Source: Casp-actino8 sp964614655
GTDB taxonomy: Bacteria > Actinomycetota > Acidimicrobiia > Acidimicrobiales > Ilumatobacteraceae
Assembly (NCBI GenBank): GCA_964614655.1
Contig: CAZTPF010000003.1
Coordinates: 1-64,000, forward strand
Direction of reading: 5' to 3'
DNA length: 64,000 nt
The translations under genes were made by a program, and so were the position numbers. The notes below the pieces were generated by a model. It worked only from the letters and a program-made list of their open reading frames with translations, did not search any database and was not told the DNA's origin. Below, piece after piece: positions 42,225 through 50,654 of the stretch. Position 1 is the first letter of the stretch, and each line of letters begins with the position of its first letter.

Positions 42225-42274
42225 CAAGGGTCGGTTCTCCGTTCGGCGCCCCGCCGCCGTGTTCGAAGGTCAAT

Positions 42275-42508
42275 ATGAGTTCGCTACGCACACAGGTCGA
42301 AGAAACCATCGAGGCGATCCGTCCGGCTCTGCAGGCCGACGGTGGCGACATCGAGTTGAAAGACGTCGACGATGCGACCGGAATCGTGTCGGTCACCCTC
42401 GTCGGTGCGTGCGGAACCTGTCCGGCGTCCACTCAGACGTTGAAGGACGGAATCGAGAGGATCATGCGGGATCGTGTCGACGGAGTCACCGAAGTGGTGA
42501 ACGTGTGA
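42275..42508 (+). CDS. NifU C-terminal-domain iron-sulfur scaffold protein
   Basis: 77 residues from ATG 42275. The whole protein is a NifU-type domain: RPALQADGGDIELKDVDD and the cluster-binding Cys-x2-Cys in GACGTCPAS. Stand-alone Nfu proteins carry and deliver Fe-S clusters. It ends in a GTGA overlap with meaB. Confidence 0.9.
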   Translation: MSSLRTQVEETIEAIRPALQADGGDIELKDVDDATGIVSVTLVGACGTCPASTQTLKDGIERIMRDRVDGVTEVVNV

Positions 42509-43455
42509 ACGACACGAGCGCGCTCTTCGAAGCAGCGCGTTCCGGAGATCGGGCTTCGCTCGCCCGACTCATGTCACTCGTCGAGCGGGGCGGCGACGAG
42601 GCCCGCGAGATCGGACGACTGGCGTATCCGCTCGGGGGATCGGCGTACACGATCGGTATCACCGGAGCGCCCGGTGCCGGAAAGAGCACTCTCACGTCGG
42701 CGACCATCGGCCACATGCGGTCACTCGGACTCGAAGTGGCCGTTCTCGCGATCGATCCGACGTCTCCGTTCACGGGCGGAGCGATTCTCGGTGATCGTGT
42801 CCGCATGCAGGATCATGCGACCGATCCGGGAGTGTTCATCCGATCGATGGCCACCCGCGGGCATCTCGGCGGACTGTCACTCGCGGCGCCGGAAGCGGTA
42901 CGTCTTCTCGACGCACTCGGTCGACGTTGGGTGCTCGTCGAGACGGTCGGTGTCGGGCAGGTCGAAGTCGAGATCGCCGGCAAGGCCGACACGACGGTCG
43001 TCGTCGTGAATCCCGGCTGGGGTGACTCCGTCCAGGCCAACAAGGCCGGTCTCATGGAGATCGCCGACGTCTTCGTGATCAACAAGGCCGATCGCAAGGG
43101 TGTCGACGACACGCGCCGTGATCTGGAGCAGATGCTCGATCTCTCGGAGATTCCGAGCGGAGAGTGGCGTCCACCGATCGTGTCGACGGTGGCCACCGAC
43201 GGAACAGGAGTCGCCGAACTCTGGGAAAGAGTCAACGAGCATCGTGAGGTGATCTCGTCGTCGGGCGAACTCGAGCGTCGGCGTCGGCACCGACTCCGAG
43301 AAGAGTTGCGCGAGATCGTGGCCCGGCGCCTCGAGCAGAAGGCCCGTGAGATCTGCACGGGGGATCGGTGGGACGGTCTCACCGACGACGTGATCGAACG
43401 TTCGATCGACCCGTGGTCGGCCGCCGACGAGATGCTGAGCGGCGTCGACGCCTGA
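42505..43455 (+). CDS. meaB: MeaB/ArgK-type G3E GTPase (methylmalonyl-CoA mutase chaperone family)
   Basis: 316 residues from GTG 42505, coupled to the nfu-like gene. P-loop GITGAPGAGKSTL, LAIDPTSPFTGGAILGDRVRM, ETVGVGQ and NKAD are typical of MeaB, which protects and reactivates adenosylcobalamin-dependent mutases. No mutase subunit is in the window. An enoyl-CoA hydratase gene follows 17 nt later, so a role in acyl-CoA or propionate metabolism is plausible. Confidence 0.92.
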   Translation: MNDTSALFEAARSGDRASLARLMSLVERGGDEAREIGRLAYPLGGSAYTIGITGAPGAGKSTLTSATIGHMRSLGLEVAVLAIDPTSPFTGGAILGDRVRMQDHATDPGVFIRSMATRGHLGGLSLAAPEAVRLLDALGRRWVLVETVGVGQVEVEIAGKADTTVVVVNPGWGDSVQANKAGLMEIADVFVINKADRKGVDDTRRDLEQMLDLSEIPSGEWRPPIVSTVATDGTGVAELWERVNEHREVISSSGELERRRRHRLREELREIVARRLEQKAREICTGDRWDGLTDDVIERSIDPWSAADEMLSGVDA

Positions 43456-43472
43456 GAGAAAGCGAGGACGAT

Positions 43473-44252
43473 GTGAGCAACGACGATCTCGTGCGCGTCG
43501 AGCGCCAGGACGACGGAGTCGCCGTCGTGACGCTCGACAACCCCAAAGTCAACGCCCTGAGTCAGGCGTTGTTGGCTCGGCTCGCCGACGTGGCGGCCGA
43601 ACTCACTGCCGACCCGCCCGGTGCAGTGGTGATCACCGGCGGTGGTCGCCTCTTCGCGGCCGGAGCCGACATCTCCGAATTCGGCGGTCCCGACGAGGCC
43701 GACGCGATCGGTGCCGGATTCCACCGTGCTCTCGACGCGGTCGCGGCGATTCCCCGGTTCGTGATCGCCGCCGTGAGCGGTTTCGCGCTCGGTGGCGGAT
43801 GCGAACTCGCCCTCGCGTGCGACTATCGCATCGCCGGTGAGCGAGCCGTCTTCGGCCAGCCCGAAATTCTTCTCGGCATCGTTCCCGGCGGGGGAGGTAC
43901 GCAGAGACTTCCCCGTCTCGTGGGGCCGAGTCGGGCCAAGGAGCTCATGATCACCGGACGTCAGGTGAAGTCCGCCGAAGCCCTCGCCATCGGACTCGCC
44001 GACGAAGTCGTGGCCGACGAGGCGCTGATGGAGCGAGCACTCTCTCTGGCCGCCGAGGTCGCCAAAGGCGCACTGGTGGCGCAGGGACTCGTGAAACGTG
44101 CGGTCGACGAGGGCCTCTCGTCGACCCTCGTCGACGGGCTTCTTCTCGAGCGGCGCCTGTTCGTCGAGTCGTTCCGATCCGACGACAGTCGGATCGGCGT
44201 CGAAAGTTTTCTGGCGAACGGTCCGGGTCGAGCCGAGTTCACCGGTCGGTGA
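43473..44252 (+). CDS. enoyl-CoA hydratase/isomerase family protein
   Basis: 259 residues from GTG 43473, with GAGGA 4-8 nt upstream. Crotonase fold: LDNPKVNALSQALL, AAGADISEFGG (oxyanion hole), GGGCELALACDYR and GIVPGGGGTQRLPRLVG with the glutamate positions of the hydratases. Probably beta-oxidation. Translated after meaB. The 3' end overlaps the convergent glycosyltransferase by 14 nt. Confidence 0.88.
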   Translation: MSNDDLVRVERQDDGVAVVTLDNPKVNALSQALLARLADVAAELTADPPGAVVITGGGRLFAAGADISEFGGPDEADAIGAGFHRALDAVAAIPRFVIAAVSGFALGGGCELALACDYRIAGERAVFGQPEILLGIVPGGGGTQRLPRLVGPSRAKELMITGRQVKSAEALAIGLADEVVADEALMERALSLAAEVAKGALVAQGLVKRAVDEGLSSTLVDGLLLERRLFVESFRSDDSRIGVESFLANGPGRAEFTGR

Positions 44253-45396
44253 GCAGTTCCCGGTACGCGTCGACCGTGCGCGTGGCGACCGCCGACCAGG
44301 AATAGGTCTCGTTCACGAGAAGGCGCGCCTTTTCGGTGAGTTCGGCCGCGACCGACGGTCGAGTGAGCACCGTTTCGATCGCTTCGGCCAGCTGAGCGTC
44401 GTTCCCTGGTTCGAACAAGAGGGCGGCGCCGGTTCCGGCGAGGATCTCGCGCAGTCCACCGGTGTCGGCAGCCACCACCGGTGCGCCGGCCGCCAACGCC
44501 TCGAGGGCCACGATGCCGAAGGGTTCGTAGAGCGAGGGGATCACCACGCATCCGGCGCGGTGGAGCAGTTCGCGAAGTTCGGTATCGGGTGCGAAACCGG
44601 CCAGATGAACGAGGTCGTTCACACCTTCGAGATCGATGCGCGTCTGCAGCTCGGCGAGATACGGACCCCGTCCGGCGATCACCGCCGAGATGTCGGGGAC
44701 GACTCCACGCAGTCGCGCGATCGCCTGCGCGACGACCTGGAAGCCTTTTTCGTAGAGCACTCGACCCCACGCCATCACCATCGGTGACGTCTCGCTCGAT
44801 CGCTGCGTCGAGGTCGGCGCCCACTCGGTGGCATCGATGCCGCTCGGAACGAGGCGAATCCGTGACGAGTCGATCTCGAAACCTTCGAGGACGCCGTTGG
44901 TCATGAAGCGCGAGTTGCACACGACGAGATCGGCCGTCCAGGCCATCCAGTTCTCGACCGCGTGAATACCGGAAGGGCGCCCGGGAGGGACATGGCCCCC
45001 GTGCCGGCTGTACTCGGTTCCGTGAACCGTCATGATGAGCGGACATTCGAAGATGCGCGACGCGGTGTACGCCGCCCAACTGGTTCGCCAGTCGTGACCG
45101 TGGACGACCTCGGGCCACCAGTCGATGAGCTGAGCGACGAGGGTGACGAGATGATGGTTGGCCGATGCGGTGTTGGCCACGACGTCCTCGTCGGCGACCC
45201 ACGGCAGATCGACCGGTGTTCGGAACACGCGCACACCTTCGTCGAGAGATTCGTCCGGCGATCCGACGACCGACGGCGTCACCACCACGACGTCGTGACC
45301 GGCGGCCACAAGGGCGCGCGAGAGGCCGCGCACATGGGTCGATACCCCGGTGACCACGTACGGGGGATACTCCCACGAGATCATGAGGACTCGCAC
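44239..45396 (-). CDS. GT4-family glycosyltransferase, glycogen-synthase-like
   Basis: 385 residues from GTG 45396 (VRVLMISWEYPPYVVTGVST). A GTG three codons upstream is in frame, but TACCGT lies 7 nt before 45396, and related proteins start MRVLMISWEYPP. Landmarks: HGHDWRTSW, GRVLYEKGFQVV and EPFGIVALEALAAG with the E-x7-E motif. Resembles the actinobacterial GlgM/GlgA branch that builds alpha-glucans from nucleotide-glucose, but the donor and acceptor are inferred. Confidence 0.85.
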   Translation of the reverse strand: MRVLMISWEYPPYVVTGVSTHVRGLSRALVAAGHDVVVVTPSVVGSPDESLDEGVRVFRTPVDLPWVADEDVVANTASANHHLVTLVAQLIDWWPEVVHGHDWRTSWAAYTASRIFECPLIMTVHGTEYSRHGGHVPPGRPSGIHAVENWMAWTADLVVCNSRFMTNGVLEGFEIDSSRIRLVPSGIDATEWAPTSTQRSSETSPMVMAWGRVLYEKGFQVVAQAIARLRGVVPDISAVIAGRGPYLAELQTRIDLEGVNDLVHLAGFAPDTELRELLHRAGCVVIPSLYEPFGIVALEALAAGAPVVAADTGGLREILAGTGAALLFEPGNDAQLAEAIETVLTRPSVAAELTEKARLLVNETYSWSAVATRTVDAYRELLTDR

Positions 45397-45403
45397 GGGA
45401 GGC

Positions 45404-45409
45404 ACGGTA
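45404..45409 (-). promoter_or_regulatory. -10 element for the GT4 gene (leaderless)
   Basis: TACCGT on the minus strand, 7 nt before GTG 45396. Confidence 0.45.
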
Positions 45410-45424
45410 GCAAGGGGTCGACCG

Positions 45425-45430
45425 TAACCT
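45425..45430 (+). promoter_or_regulatory. -10 element for azlCD (leaderless)
   Basis: TAACCT ends 6 nt before ATG 45437; divergent from the GT4 promoter 15 bp away. Confidence 0.45.
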
Positions 45431-45436
45431 GACGGG

Positions 45437-46174
45437 ATGTCGCAATCGACGGGCCGGGTCGGTCGCCCATTTCGATCCGACGACCGTTGGTGGCGCGATC
45501 AGAGTCTGCGGCCGATGATCGTGGCCTGCACGACACTCAGCATGGCGGTCGGAGTCTTCGGAGTGTCGTTCGGGGTGGGATCGGTGTCCGCCGGAGCATC
45601 GATCGCCCAGACGTGTGCTCTCTCACTTCTCGTCTTCACCGGCGCGTCGCAGTTCTCGGCGGTGAGTGTGATCGGTGCCGGGGGATCGTTCGGTTCGGCA
45701 CTCGGCGGGGCGTTGTTGCTCGCCGCCCGCAACGGCGTGTACGGCCTCGCGATGTCGCGACGTATCGACGGCCGGTTGGCCACACGACTTCTGGCCGCAC
45801 AGTTGACGATCGACGAGACGACGGCGATGTCGGTCGGCCAGAGCGATCCGCGTGCCCAACGCATCGCGTTCTGGTTCACCGGTTTCGCCTTGTATTCGTT
45901 CTGGAATCTCGGGACCCTTCTCGGCGCGGTGGCCGGAAGCGCGATCGATCCGACCACCTACGGCCTCGACGCCGCCTTCCCGGCCGGATTCGTCGCCATG
46001 GTGTGGCCCCTCTTGTCGGATCGTCGAGCCCGGCAGGCGGCCCTCCTCGGGGGAGCGATCTGCCTGGTCGCCATTCCCTTCACCGCCGTCGGAGTGCCGA
46101 TCCTGCTGTCGGCCCTCGCCGTGCTGGTCGGTCTGCAGAAGCCGGTCGCCTCTCCACCGGAGCACTCCTCATGA
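45437..46174 (+). CDS. azlC: AzlC-family branched-chain amino acid exporter, large subunit
   Basis: 245 residues with several membrane segments. SVSAGASIAQTCALSLLVFTGASQFSAVSVIG and AARNGVYGLAMSRR (shown in part) are AzlC signatures. With AzlD it exports branched-chain amino acids or analogues. A stretch of 28 polar N-terminal residues precedes the first segment. ATGA overlap with azlD. Confidence 0.9.
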   Translation: MSQSTGRVGRPFRSDDRWWRDQSLRPMIVACTTLSMAVGVFGVSFGVGSVSAGASIAQTCALSLLVFTGASQFSAVSVIGAGGSFGSALGGALLLAARNGVYGLAMSRRIDGRLATRLLAAQLTIDETTAMSVGQSDPRAQRIAFWFTGFALYSFWNLGTLLGAVAGSAIDPTTYGLDAAFPAGFVAMVWPLLSDRRARQAALLGGAICLVAIPFTAVGVPILLSALAVLVGLQKPVASPPEHSS

Positions 46175-46473
46175 CGTGGACTCTCGTGCTCGTGCTGTTC
46201 GCCGGTGCCTACGCCTTCAAAGTCACCGGGCTCGTGATCCTGGGCGGTCGTTCACTTCCGCCCGTCGTCGATCGCTGTCTGCTTCTGATCCCGGCCGCCG
46301 TCGTGACGGCACTGGTGGTGAAGGACACCTTCAGTCAGGGGCAAGAACTGGTGCTCGACGCGCGCGCGGCAGGAATCGCCGTCGCCACTGTGGCGGCGTG
46401 GCGCCACGCGCCGCTCATCGTCGTCATCGTGCTCGGCGCTGCCGTCACGGCCATCGTTCGCCAGATCGGCTGA
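46171..46473 (+). CDS. azlD: AzlD-family small subunit of the exporter
   Basis: 100 residues with about three membrane segments (MTWTLVLVLFAGAYAFKVTG, LLLIPAAVVTALVVKDTF, and APLIVVIVLGAAVTAIV). The pairing with azlC through an ATGA overlap is diagnostic. One base separates it from the convergent dps stop. Confidence 0.88.
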   Translation: MTWTLVLVLFAGAYAFKVTGLVILGGRSLPPVVDRCLLLIPAAVVTALVVKDTFSQGQELVLDARAAGIAVATVAAWRHAPLIVVIVLGAAVTAIVRQIG

Positions 46474-46474
46474 G

Positions 46475-46963
46475 TCAGCCTTCGAGGAGGCTGCGCAGCA
46501 TCCAGGCCGTCTTCTCGTGCACCTGCATGCGCTGAGTGAGGAGATCGGCCGTCGGCTCGTCGTGGGCGGCGTCGACCACCGGGAAGAGCTCACGCGCCGT
46601 TCGCACGACCGTCTCCTGTCCGGCCACGAGATCACGGATCATCTCGGTGGCGGTGGGCTCACCCGTCTGTTCGTCGATCTTGGTGAGAGCCGCGAACTGG
46701 GCGTAACTGCCCGGAGCCTTGGCCCCGAGGGCGCGGATGCGCTCGGCGATCAGGTCGACGGCGAGCGACAGTTCGTTGTACTGCGTCTCGAACATGAGAT
46801 GCAGGGTTTGGAACATCGGGCCGGTGACGTTCCAGTGGTAGTTGTGCGTCTTCAGGTAGAGGGTGTAGGTGTCGGCGAGCAGATGTGACAGTCCGTCGGT
46901 GATGCGCTCGCGGTCGGCGGGGCTGATGCCGTTGTCGATGGTCGGATCGATCTTGCTGTTCAT
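46475..46963 (-). CDS. dps: Dps-family ferritin-like DNA-protection protein
   Basis: 162 residues. The ferroxidase-site residues at the dimer interface are visible: KTHNYHWNVTG (His) and FETQYNELSLAVD-like segment (MFETQYNELSLAVD) with Asp and Glu. It stores iron and protects DNA from oxidants. An 18-residue N-terminal tail precedes the four-helix bundle. No leaderless box was found, so the promoter probably lies further upstream (46964-47027). Confidence 0.93.
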   Translation of the reverse strand: MNSKIDPTIDNGISPADRERITDGLSHLLADTYTLYLKTHNYHWNVTGPMFQTLHLMFETQYNELSLAVDLIAERIRALGAKAPGSYAQFAALTKIDEQTGEPTATEMIRDLVAGQETVVRTARELFPVVDAAHDEPTADLLTQRMQVHEKTAWMLRSLLEG

Positions 46964-47027
46964 GATCGTTGCAACCGTCCGAGAGCGAGTTTTGTTCCCG
47001 AGGAACCTGACGTCGACGGCAGCTGGG

Positions 47028-47474
47028 TCAACGACCCTCGACCAGGCGCCGGAGGCTCGTGAGGTTCCGCCGCCAGATCGCCTTCATGACGAGGTTGCCG
47101 CCGATCAATTCGCCGAGCCGACCGCCGAGCCACCACGGAAACTTCAAATCCTCGCTCCAGGTGAAGCGGGTGCGCCGGCCGTCGTCGAGGGGAGCGAGTG
47201 TGAAGATGCCGGTTCCGGTGACGAGGCCGGTGTGCTCGACACCCATGGCCTCGTTCGGCACCCACTCGGTGATGCGCATGTGATCGGTCAACTTGATCGG
47301 ACCGACTTTGGTGTCGCAGAGGAAGCTCGTCCCGACACCTCGTGTCTGCTCGGTCTCGAAGCGGATGGCCACCGCATCGGCCATCCAGTCGACGTGTCGC
47401 TCGATCGGTTCGACGATCGACCACACGTGCTCGGGTGACGCGTCGAGATCGATGGAAACCGTGATCCTGCCCAT
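47028..47474 (-). CDS. SRPBCC-family protein (polyketide cyclase/START-like)
   Basis: 148 residues from ATG 47474 (MGRITVSIDLDASPEHVWSI); the open frame extends much further upstream but without family character. The pattern of an N-terminal strand with D-A-S-P-E-x-V-W and the long C-terminal helix (LGELIGGNLVMKAIWRRNL) is that of SRPBCC ligand-binding proteins. The ligand is unknown. CACACT lies 6 nt before the ATG, a weak leaderless candidate. Confidence 0.8.
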   Translation of the reverse strand: MGRITVSIDLDASPEHVWSIVEPIERHVDWMADAVAIRFETEQTRGVGTSFLCDTKVGPIKLTDHMRITEWVPNEAMGVEHTGLVTGTGIFTLAPLDDGRRTRFTWSEDLKFPWWLGGRLGELIGGNLVMKAIWRRNLTSLRRLVEGR

Positions 47475-47512
47475 GAGGACAGTGTGGCCCGAATTTCGCG
47501 CGGGAGTACGAC

Positions 47513-48654
47513 TCAGCGACTGGAAACGCCGACGGCGCGCAGTTCGGCGGCCGCCTGTTCGGGCGGAACGATGTTGATCATGACACCCGTCCCCCGTTCG
47601 AAACCAGCCACCGTGGTGAGCTTCGGCCACAGATGAGCGTGCCAATGGAAAGGCCCGTCGTGCTGGTGAGGTGCGGTGTGCAGAACGAGGTTGAACGCCA
47701 CGTCGGGGAAGACGCGGTTGAGGTGGGCCAGCGCGTCGCGTAGGGCTCGACCGAAACCGGCCAAGGAGTCGTCGGTCGCCGACGGCATGTGCTGATCGTG
47801 GCGGCGGGGGATCACGAGCATCTCGTAGGGCTGTCCGCTCCAGAACGGGCAGATCACCATGGCGTCGTCGGTCGAGACCACGACTCGCTCGTTGCTGACG
47901 GCTTCGGCCTCGACCGTCGCGCAGAGGATGCACGCGCCTTCGAAGCGTACGAACGCCTTCTCCTCGTCGAGCAGTTCACCGGGCACGAAGGGGAGGCCGA
48001 GCAACTGGCCGTGCGGATGCGACAGGGAGGCGCCGGCTTCGCGACCGTGGTTGACGATGGCTTGTGTGTAACGAATGTTCGGTCGCGCGGCGTGATCGAG
48101 GAATCGCTGCTTGAGAAGTCCCATCATCTCGGCGCAGGCCTGGTCGTCGAGGCTTTCGATACCACCGCGGTGATGGGGCGTGAACACGAAGACCTCGTGG
48201 GTTCCGCTCGCTTCGGCCATGGTGTGCACCGGACCGAGGTTGCGAACGGCGAGGGAGTCGTCGCCGTCGAAGGCCGGGTAGAGATTGGGTAGGACTCGCA
48301 TCGACCAGTCGTCGGCGGTGCCGACGGTGTGAAGGGCCGGGACGTTCGGATCCTCGTGTCCGGGACAGAACGGACAGGGTCGGGAGGGATCGGCTTCGAC
48401 GCTCTGGCTGCGCGCCGCGAAATCGGTAGGGCGCATGGCCCGCTCGGCAACGACCGTGACCCACCGACCGGTGAGGGGGTTCAAGCGCAACTGACTCANN
48501 NNNNNNNNNNNNNNNNNNNNNNNNNNNNNNNNNNNNNNNNNNNNNNNNNNNNNNNNNNNNNNNNNNNNNNNNNNNNNNNNNNNNNNNNNNNNNNNNNNTC
48601 GGCAACGACCGTGACCCACCGACCGGTGAGGGGGTTCAAGCGCAACTGACTCAC
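47513..48654 (-). CDS. galT: galactose-1-phosphate uridylyltransferase (split by an assembly gap)
   Basis: The frame from 47513 to 48498 encodes all but the first residue or so: SQLRLNPLTGRWVTVVAERA, zinc site CPFCPG, and the active-site SHPHGQ. The remaining start lies after the N block: in the second copy of the 55-bp end, GTG 48654 followed by AGTCAGTTG restores (V)SQLRLNP. Removing the 100 N and one repeat copy gives one intact gene of about 329 residues. The enzyme exchanges UMP between UDP-glucose and galactose-1-phosphate (Leloir pathway); some relatives are other HIT-family transferases. TATCCT lies 8 nt before the GTG. Confidence 0.88.
48444..48653. repeat. identical 55-bp ends on both sides of the N block
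   Basis: 48444-48498 and 48599-48653 are the same 55 bases. This is the expected product of joining two contigs that share a k-mer-length overlap without merging them. Not a biological repeat. Confidence 0.95.
48499..48598. other. assembly gap, 100 N
   Basis: Exactly 100 unknown bases, a conventional scaffold filler. The flanking duplicate shows that the true gap size is negative (contigs overlap by 55 bp). Confidence 0.98.
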
Positions 48655-48662
48655 TGAAGGCA

Positions 48663-48668
48663 AGGATA
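48663..48668 (-). promoter_or_regulatory. -10 element for galT (leaderless)
   Basis: TATCCT on the minus strand, 8 nt before GTG 48654; supports the start on the far side of the gap. Confidence 0.45.
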
Positions 48669-48673
48669 CGAGA

Positions 48674-49408
48674 TCAGTTGCGCCGATACACGGAGACATG
48701 GGTGGGCGATTCGGCGTCGAACGGGTCCCGGAGAGTGTTCTCCCAACGTTCGGCGAGCACCAGACCGGCCTGTCGGGCCATGTCGTCGAGTTGATCGGGG
48801 GTTGCGTAGCGGATGCGGTAGGGCCGAAGTCGGACGCCGCCGCTCTCGCTGATCTCCACGAGTTGCCCGTCGATGGTCTGCGCGTCCCGATCGTGTCGAT
48901 CGGCCCGGAGCACCACGGCATCGGCGGTCATGCTGCGGATCCCGACCGAGTCTCCGCCGGGACGATCGGAGTCGGGGACGAACGCCTCGATCACGAAGAC
49001 ACCATCGGGCGCGAGACGATCGGCGACCCGGCGGAAGAGAAGACGTTGACGATCGGGATCGCGGACGTTGAAGAAGGTGTTGTAGGCCACGAACACGAGG
49101 TCGAAGGTCGTGTCGGGGAGATCGTCGACCATGTCGCCGAGGATCGTGTCGATCCGACCGTCGGGATCCTTGTCGCGGAGGCGATCGAGCATGGCGGAAC
49201 TGACGTCGACGCCGACCACCGAGGCTCCGGCTGCGGCGAGCGGGACGGCCAGTCGTCCGGTGCCGACACCGAGTTCGAGGACCCGTCCGTCGCCGACGAA
49301 TCGGCCGAGGAACTCGATCGACGCGTCGAGATCGGTGATGTCGGCGTACCAGGAGTCGTAGACGTCGGCGATGGCGTCGCCGTAGTCGCGATCCTCGTAG
49401 CCGTGCAT
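48674..49408 (-). CDS. class I SAM-dependent methyltransferase
   Basis: 244 residues from ATG 49408 (MHGYEDRDYGDAIADVYDSW). SAM-binding motif I is VLELGVGTGRLAVPLAAAG, followed by VVGVDVSSAML and DLVFVAYNTFFN. The substrate cannot be read from the sequence. It lies just upstream of galT on the same strand, and its gene ends before the galT -10. Divergent from the cysteine desulfurase gene. Confidence 0.85.
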   Translation of the reverse strand: MHGYEDRDYGDAIADVYDSWYADITDLDASIEFLGRFVGDGRVLELGVGTGRLAVPLAAAGASVVGVDVSSAMLDRLRDKDPDGRIDTILGDMVDDLPDTTFDLVFVAYNTFFNVRDPDRQRLLFRRVADRLAPDGVFVIEAFVPDSDRPGGDSVGIRSMTADAVVLRADRHDRDAQTIDGQLVEISESGGVRLRPYRIRYATPDQLDDMARQAGLVLAERWENTLRDPFDAESPTHVSVYRRN

Positions 49409-49472
49409 ACGGTCAGTCCACCATGTGCCGACGACACCTGTCGATTCGGTTCCGACTGTTCCCGACGAGCCG

Positions 49473-49478
49473 TAGCCT
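49473..49478 (+). promoter_or_regulatory. -10 element for the cysteine desulfurase (leaderless)
   Basis: TAGCCT ends 6 nt before GTG 49485. Confidence 0.45.
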
Positions 49479-49484
49479 GGAAAC

Positions 49485-50654
49485 GTGAGCGCGACGTCGA
49501 CGGACAACTTGGTCTACCTCGACCATGCCGCCACCACGCCCATGCGTGAGTCGGCCATCGCGGCCATGATGCCGTTCTTGGCCGGCGAGTACGCCAACCC
49601 GTCCGGGTCGCATCGTTTCGCGCGTCGCTCGCGTCAGGCGGTCGACGAAGCGCGTGACATGGTGGCCGAGGTCGTCGGGTGTTCGCCGGGAGAGATCGTC
49701 TTCACCGGGAGCGGCACCGAGGGCGACAACATGGCGATCCGGGGTGCTGTCGAAAGGTCCGGGGGCCGAGCGGTGTGCTCGGCGGCCGAACACCATGCCG
49801 TTCTGCATTGCGTCGAACACGTCGGAGGTCATGTGCTCGGAACCGACGAATGGGGGGCGATCGACACCGAGGCGCTGACGCGGTGCCTGGCCGATGCGCC
49901 CGAATCGGGACCCGACTCGATCGGTGTGGTGTCGGTGATGGCCGTCAACAACGAGACCGGTTCGGTCACCGATCTCGAGGCGGTGTCGCGTGTCGTCCGA
50001 CGCCACGCGCCGCGAGCGGTGCTCCACACCGATGCCGTTCAGGCCGCGTGCTGGCTCGATCTTCGCGACGTGTGGCCGTTGGTCGACGCCGTAGCACTCA
50101 GTGCCCACAAGTTCGGCGGTCCGAAGGGTGTCGGGGTCCTGGCGATTCGCGCCGGATCGCCGATCGCTCCGCTCATTCTCGGTGGCGGTCAAGAACGTGA
50201 TCGTCGAAGCGGTACGCACAACGTCGCAGGAATCGTGGCCACTGCCGTGGCCCTCGCCGACACCGATCGCGATCGAGGGCACGAATCGGCTCGTGTGGCG
50301 TCTCTTCGCGAGCGGCTCGTCTCGGGTGTGTCCCAGGTGGGCGACGTCCATCGCACCATTCCGGCCGATCGCTCGGTCCCCGGTGTGGCGCACGTGTGCT
50401 TCCCGGGTGTCGAGAACGAGTCCTTGCTCTACCTGCTCGACGAAGCAGGTGTGTGCGCATCGGCGGCCTCGGCGTGCGCGAGCGGCGCCATGGAGCCCTC
50501 GCACGTCCTGGCCGCCATGGGTGTCGATCGATCGCTCGCCCACGGAGCTCTGCGACTCTCGCTCGGGCACACCACCCGAGAATCCGATGTCGACGCAGCG
50601 ATCTCCGCGGTCGTGTCGGCAGTGAACCATCTCCGAAGTGCGACGTCGCGATGA
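49485..50654 (+). CDS. cysteine desulfurase (NifS/IscS type)
   Basis: 389 residues from GTG 49485. PLP-dependent release of sulfur from cysteine. Substrate loop YLDHAATTPMR, PLP lysine Lys209 in LSAHKFGGPKG, and the persulfide Cys331 in SAASACASGAMEPSH. It overlaps mnmA by ATGA, so its sulfur is most likely used for tRNA 2-thiolation, as for the Rv3025c/Rv3024c pair of mycobacteria. Confidence 0.92.
   Translation: MSATSTDNLVYLDHAATTPMRESAIAAMMPFLAGEYANPSGSHRFARRSRQAVDEARDMVAEVVGCSPGEIVFTGSGTEGDNMAIRGAVERSGGRAVCSAAEHHAVLHCVEHVGGHVLGTDEWGAIDTEALTRCLADAPESGPDSIGVVSVMAVNNETGSVTDLEAVSRVVRRHAPRAVLHTDAVQAACWLDLRDVWPLVDAVALSAHKFGGPKGVGVLAIRAGSPIAPLILGGGQERDRRSGTHNVAGIVATAVALADTDRDRGHESARVASLRERLVSGVSQVGDVHRTIPADRSVPGVAHVCFPGVENESLLYLLDEAGVCASAASACASGAMEPSHVLAAMGVDRSLAHGALRLSLGHTTRESDVDAAISAVVSAVNHLRSATSR

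Noticed and set aside
48444..48653. Direct repeat and N block as a mobile element or CRISPR-like structure
   Set aside because: Exact 55-bp identity at both contig ends with a round 100-N filler is an assembly signature, not biology.
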